Positions 5,831-7,373 of a stretch of 7,373 nucleotides of DNA are shown here, one piece after another. Under the pieces are notes generated by a model. That model ran no database searches. It was not told where the DNA came from and was given only the letters and a program-made list of their open reading frames with translations. The position numbers were made by a program, and so were the translations under genes. This DNA comes from an uncultured Helicobacter sp. (lineage in GTDB: Bacteria; Campylobacterota; Campylobacteria; Campylobacterales; Helicobacteraceae): contig NZ_CAJTLL010000032.1 in NCBI RefSeq assembly GCF_910577135.1, forward strand, positions 1-7,373, written 5' to 3'. Within the stretch, counting starts at the first letter, position 1. Each line of letters opens with the position of its first letter.

Positions 5831-6736
5831 TTATGTTACAAGAAGCCACAGAGGCACACTCACAAAGCTAAGCAAGATTCCAAACGCAATAGCACTTACT
5901 ACGAGTTTTGCATTAAGCCCTGCTTTAATCACTATAGCCCCCGCACTCACCACAGGCGGCATAGCCACCTCAATAAGCGCCATACGCCACAAATCATTGA
6001 ATCCCCCAAAGCTAACGAGCACAACGATAAAAAGCATAAGAGGCGCGATTATCATTTTCCCAAACAGAAGCAGGGCGGTGAGCCTCCACTCCTCTTTAAC
6101 ACTTTTAAGACTCATCTGCACCCCAATGGCAAAGAGAGCTACGGGTGTAGCCGTTTGCGCAAGACTTTTAAGGGGAATAAAGAGTTCATCAGGAATCTCT
6201 AAAGGCAGGAACTTTAACGCCAAACCAAAGAGCAAAGACAGAAAGAGCGGACTTTGAAAAAGACGCAAAGTAATCGCCCTAACGCTAAAAATCCCTTTGC
6301 CATTAAGGCTTAATATAAGCGGTGCAAGGAAGGCAATAGGAATGCCTGTAACAATTTGATCATAAATAATGACTTTGTTTGCATAGGATTCCCCAAGTGC
6401 GCCATTGACAATAGGCAGTCCTAAAAAAAGCGTATTTCCAAATGCACCCATAAAGCTCATGGCAAGAATAGAATTACGCTCAAGCTTTAGCATTTTACCA
6501 ACCCCAAAAAGTGCCACCCCACCGCTAATAGAACATAATAGGCTAATTAAGCATACATACAAAAATGCCATATCAATATGTGCGTGATAAGTGCCATTGA
6601 AAATTTGTGCAGGGAGGGCGAAATTCAGCAAAAAACCAAGCAAAATACCACTTTGCTTATTCCCCACAAGGCGCAAAAGCTTGGCAATATAACCGATAAA
6701 AATAAATACAGACACACTATAAATGGCAAGGAGCAT
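5831..6736 (-). CDS. AEC family transporter (auxin efflux carrier-like permease)
   Basis: A 301-residue membrane protein of the AEC family (TC 2.A.69, Mem_trans domain), close to the usual length of about 300-320. Bacterial members mostly carry organic anions such as malate or malonate, or amino acids; this protein's substrate cannot be read from its sequence. About ten hydrophobic segments come in two halves separated by a hydrophilic stretch near residues 145-160. Family-like motifs are LNFALPAQIFNG (37-48), GNTLFLGLPIV (100-110) and ATPVALFAIGVQM (196-208). I placed the start at ATG 6736 rather than the in-frame TTG at 6742, because MLLAIYSVSVFIFIGY fits the normal N-terminus. The Shine-Dalgarno sequence is weak (GGA about 7 bases upstream). 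It is transcribed divergently from the glycosyltransferase gene. Confidence 0.85.
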   Translation of the reverse strand: MLLAIYSVSVFIFIGYIAKLLRLVGNKQSGILLGFLLNFALPAQIFNGTYHAHIDMAFLYVCLISLLCSISGGVALFGVGKMLKLERNSILAMSFMGAFGNTLFLGLPIVNGALGESYANKVIIYDQIVTGIPIAFLAPLILSLNGKGIFSVRAITLRLFQSPLFLSLLFGLALKFLPLEIPDELFIPLKSLAQTATPVALFAIGVQMSLKSVKEEWRLTALLLFGKMIIAPLMLFIVVLVSFGGFNDLWRMALIEVAMPPVVSAGAIVIKAGLNAKLVVSAIAFGILLSFVSVPLWLLVT

Positions 6737-6766
6737 AAACAATCCAATGAATCAAAGATGAGGCGG

Positions 6767-6772
6767 ATTCTA
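6767..6772 (-). promoter_or_regulatory. Likely -10 box of the AEC transporter gene
   Basis: TAGAAT on the minus strand (ATTCTA on the plus strand), preceded by TGTGT and AT-rich DNA, with no -35 match at the right distance. It would start transcription about 25 bases before the ATG. It shares the divergent intergenic region with the glycosyltransferase promoter. Confidence 0.45.
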
Positions 6773-6862
6773 ACACATTTACAAGTAGTTTCTATAAATC
6801 ATCAATAAACCAACCCATCGTTTTTAAGGTATTGTTGGGGTAAAGATTCAGTAATGCTTGTG

Positions 6863-6868
6863 TAGAAT
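6863..6868 (+). promoter_or_regulatory. Likely -10 box of the GT4 glycosyltransferase gene
   Basis: TAGAAT, identical to the -10 boxes proposed for the lipoprotein and AEC genes, 34 bases before the GTG start. No good -35 box is seen; TTGTTG (6832-6837) is too far away (25-base spacer). Confidence 0.45.
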
Positions 6869-6902
6869 GCAATTTTACTTTAAATTACCCTAAGGAAGAG
6901 CT

Positions 6903-7373
6903 GTGTCCCATATAGAAATAAAAATTGTATGCCTATGTTTTATTATCAGCCTTGTGTTGTGCGTGTTGATTATTGGTATGAGTAAAAAATACAGAATTTT
7001 TATTGATAGCGGCACTTCTAGTAAGCCTCAACGTTTTCATACCCTATCTACCCCTAGAGCAGGTGGCATAAGTATCTTTGGTGCGTTTTGCATTATGGTA
7101 ATTCTGTGCTATTCCTCACATTTTGAGATCATGATGATTCTACTTGGTGCTAGTGTGATTTTTGCGAGTGGGCTTATAGAAGATTTTCGTGGGAATCTCT
7201 CACCAAAAATGCGACTTTTAATGCAATGTGTGGCCGCTTTTGGTGTATGTACTATGCTTGATTTGTATCTTAAAGATTTATCCCTAGGCTTTACCCTGCC
7301 CTATATAATCGGTCTATTATTTACCACATTTGCATTAGTGGGTGTAAGTAATGCTATAAATATTATTGATGGT
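6903..7373 (+). CDS. GT4 prenyl-phosphate sugar-1-phosphate transferase (WecA/MraY-like), 5' part
   Basis: The first 157 codons of a gene that runs off the window. The family transfers a sugar-1-phosphate, usually a HexNAc-phosphate from a UDP-sugar, to undecaprenyl phosphate in the inner membrane, starting O-antigen or other lipid-linked glycans. Seen here: an N-terminal hydrophobic segment (about 6-26), TPRAGGISIF (50-59), GLIEDF followed by LSPKMRLLMQ (90-108), and NAINIIDG (150-157), which ends in the conserved aspartate of the NxxNxxDG motif. The first acid of the usual DD pair is E93, a substitution known in many family members. The start is GTG: AAGGA (6892-6896) lies 6 bases upstream and an in-frame TAA at 6891-6893 rules out a start further upstream. 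It looks more like WecA or other O-antigen initiators than true MraY, but the missing C-terminal half is needed to decide. Confidence 0.85.
   Translation, partial: MSHIEIKIVCLCFIISLVLCVLIIGMSKKYRIFIDSGTSSKPQRFHTLSTPRAGGISIFGAFCIMVILCYSSHFEIMMILLGASVIFASGLIEDFRGNLSPKMRLLMQCVAAFGVCTMLDLYLKDLSLGFTLPYIIGLLFTTFALVGVSNAINIIDG

Noticed and set aside
5450..6257. Plus-strand open frames opposite the lipoprotein and AEC genes
   Set aside because: They are antisense shadows: the minus-strand frames have clear families, signal sequences or membrane segments, whereas the plus-strand translations are rich in P, S, T and A with no domain.
6740..6742. TTG as the start of the AEC transporter
   Set aside because: An ATG two codons later gives the usual family N-terminus, and the TTG has no properly spaced Shine-Dalgarno sequence.
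1..7373. CRISPR array, tRNA, rRNA, defence or toxin-antitoxin system
   Set aside because: No regularly spaced repeats, no cloverleaf or conserved rRNA segments, and every supported gene belongs to a transport, envelope or lipoprotein family.

Overview
The window looks like chromosomal DNA from a Helicobacter-type bacterium (Campylobacterota). This is an inference. The DNA is AT-rich, Shine-Dalgarno sequences are AAGGAG-like, and the likely promoters have a clear -10 box (TATAAT or TAGAAT) but little or no -35 box. The gene families present (DUF485-ActP, Na/Pi cotransporter with a PhoU-like tail, a TFDACGG-type polysaccharide deacetylase, a TRL lipoprotein, an AEC carrier and a GT4 glycosyltransferase) fit that group. 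No species is claimed.

Layout. Positions 1-414 hold no gene I can support, but do hold three copies of a small near-palindrome, GCACGAAGTGC. A probable promoter at about 415 precedes a two-gene operon (529-2570): a DUF485 membrane protein and the acetate/cation symporter ActP, joined by a one-base stop/start overlap. A 228-base gap (2571-2798) follows, with a possible promoter and a strongly folded leader. Next is a second two-gene unit (2799-5367): a Na/Pi cotransporter family protein fused to a PhoU-like domain, overlapping by 11 bases a membrane-anchored polysaccharide deacetylase. The cotransporter gene carries a perfect 18-bp inverted repeat inside its reading frame.

Two genes on the minus strand converge on that unit: a small TRL-family lipoprotein (5377-5700) and an AEC-family transporter (5831-6736). 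Between them lies a run of 14 A (14 T on the coding strand). It adjoins the -35 region of the lipoprotein promoter and also follows a small hairpin that could end the AEC transcript. A divergent intergenic region with one TAGAAT box in each direction leads to the final gene on the plus strand, a GT4 (WecA/MraY-like) prenyl-phosphate sugar-phosphotransferase cut off by the window end.

The genes are mostly cell-envelope and transport functions: uptake of acetate or short monocarboxylates, phosphate transport, glycan deacetylation, export of organic anions, and initiation of a lipid-linked glycan. I see no mobile element, CRISPR array, defence island, tRNA or rRNA. I found no new multi-gene system. 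The unusual signals are in non-coding or structural DNA: the folded leader, the intragenic palindrome, the homopolymer at a promoter and the small dispersed repeat.
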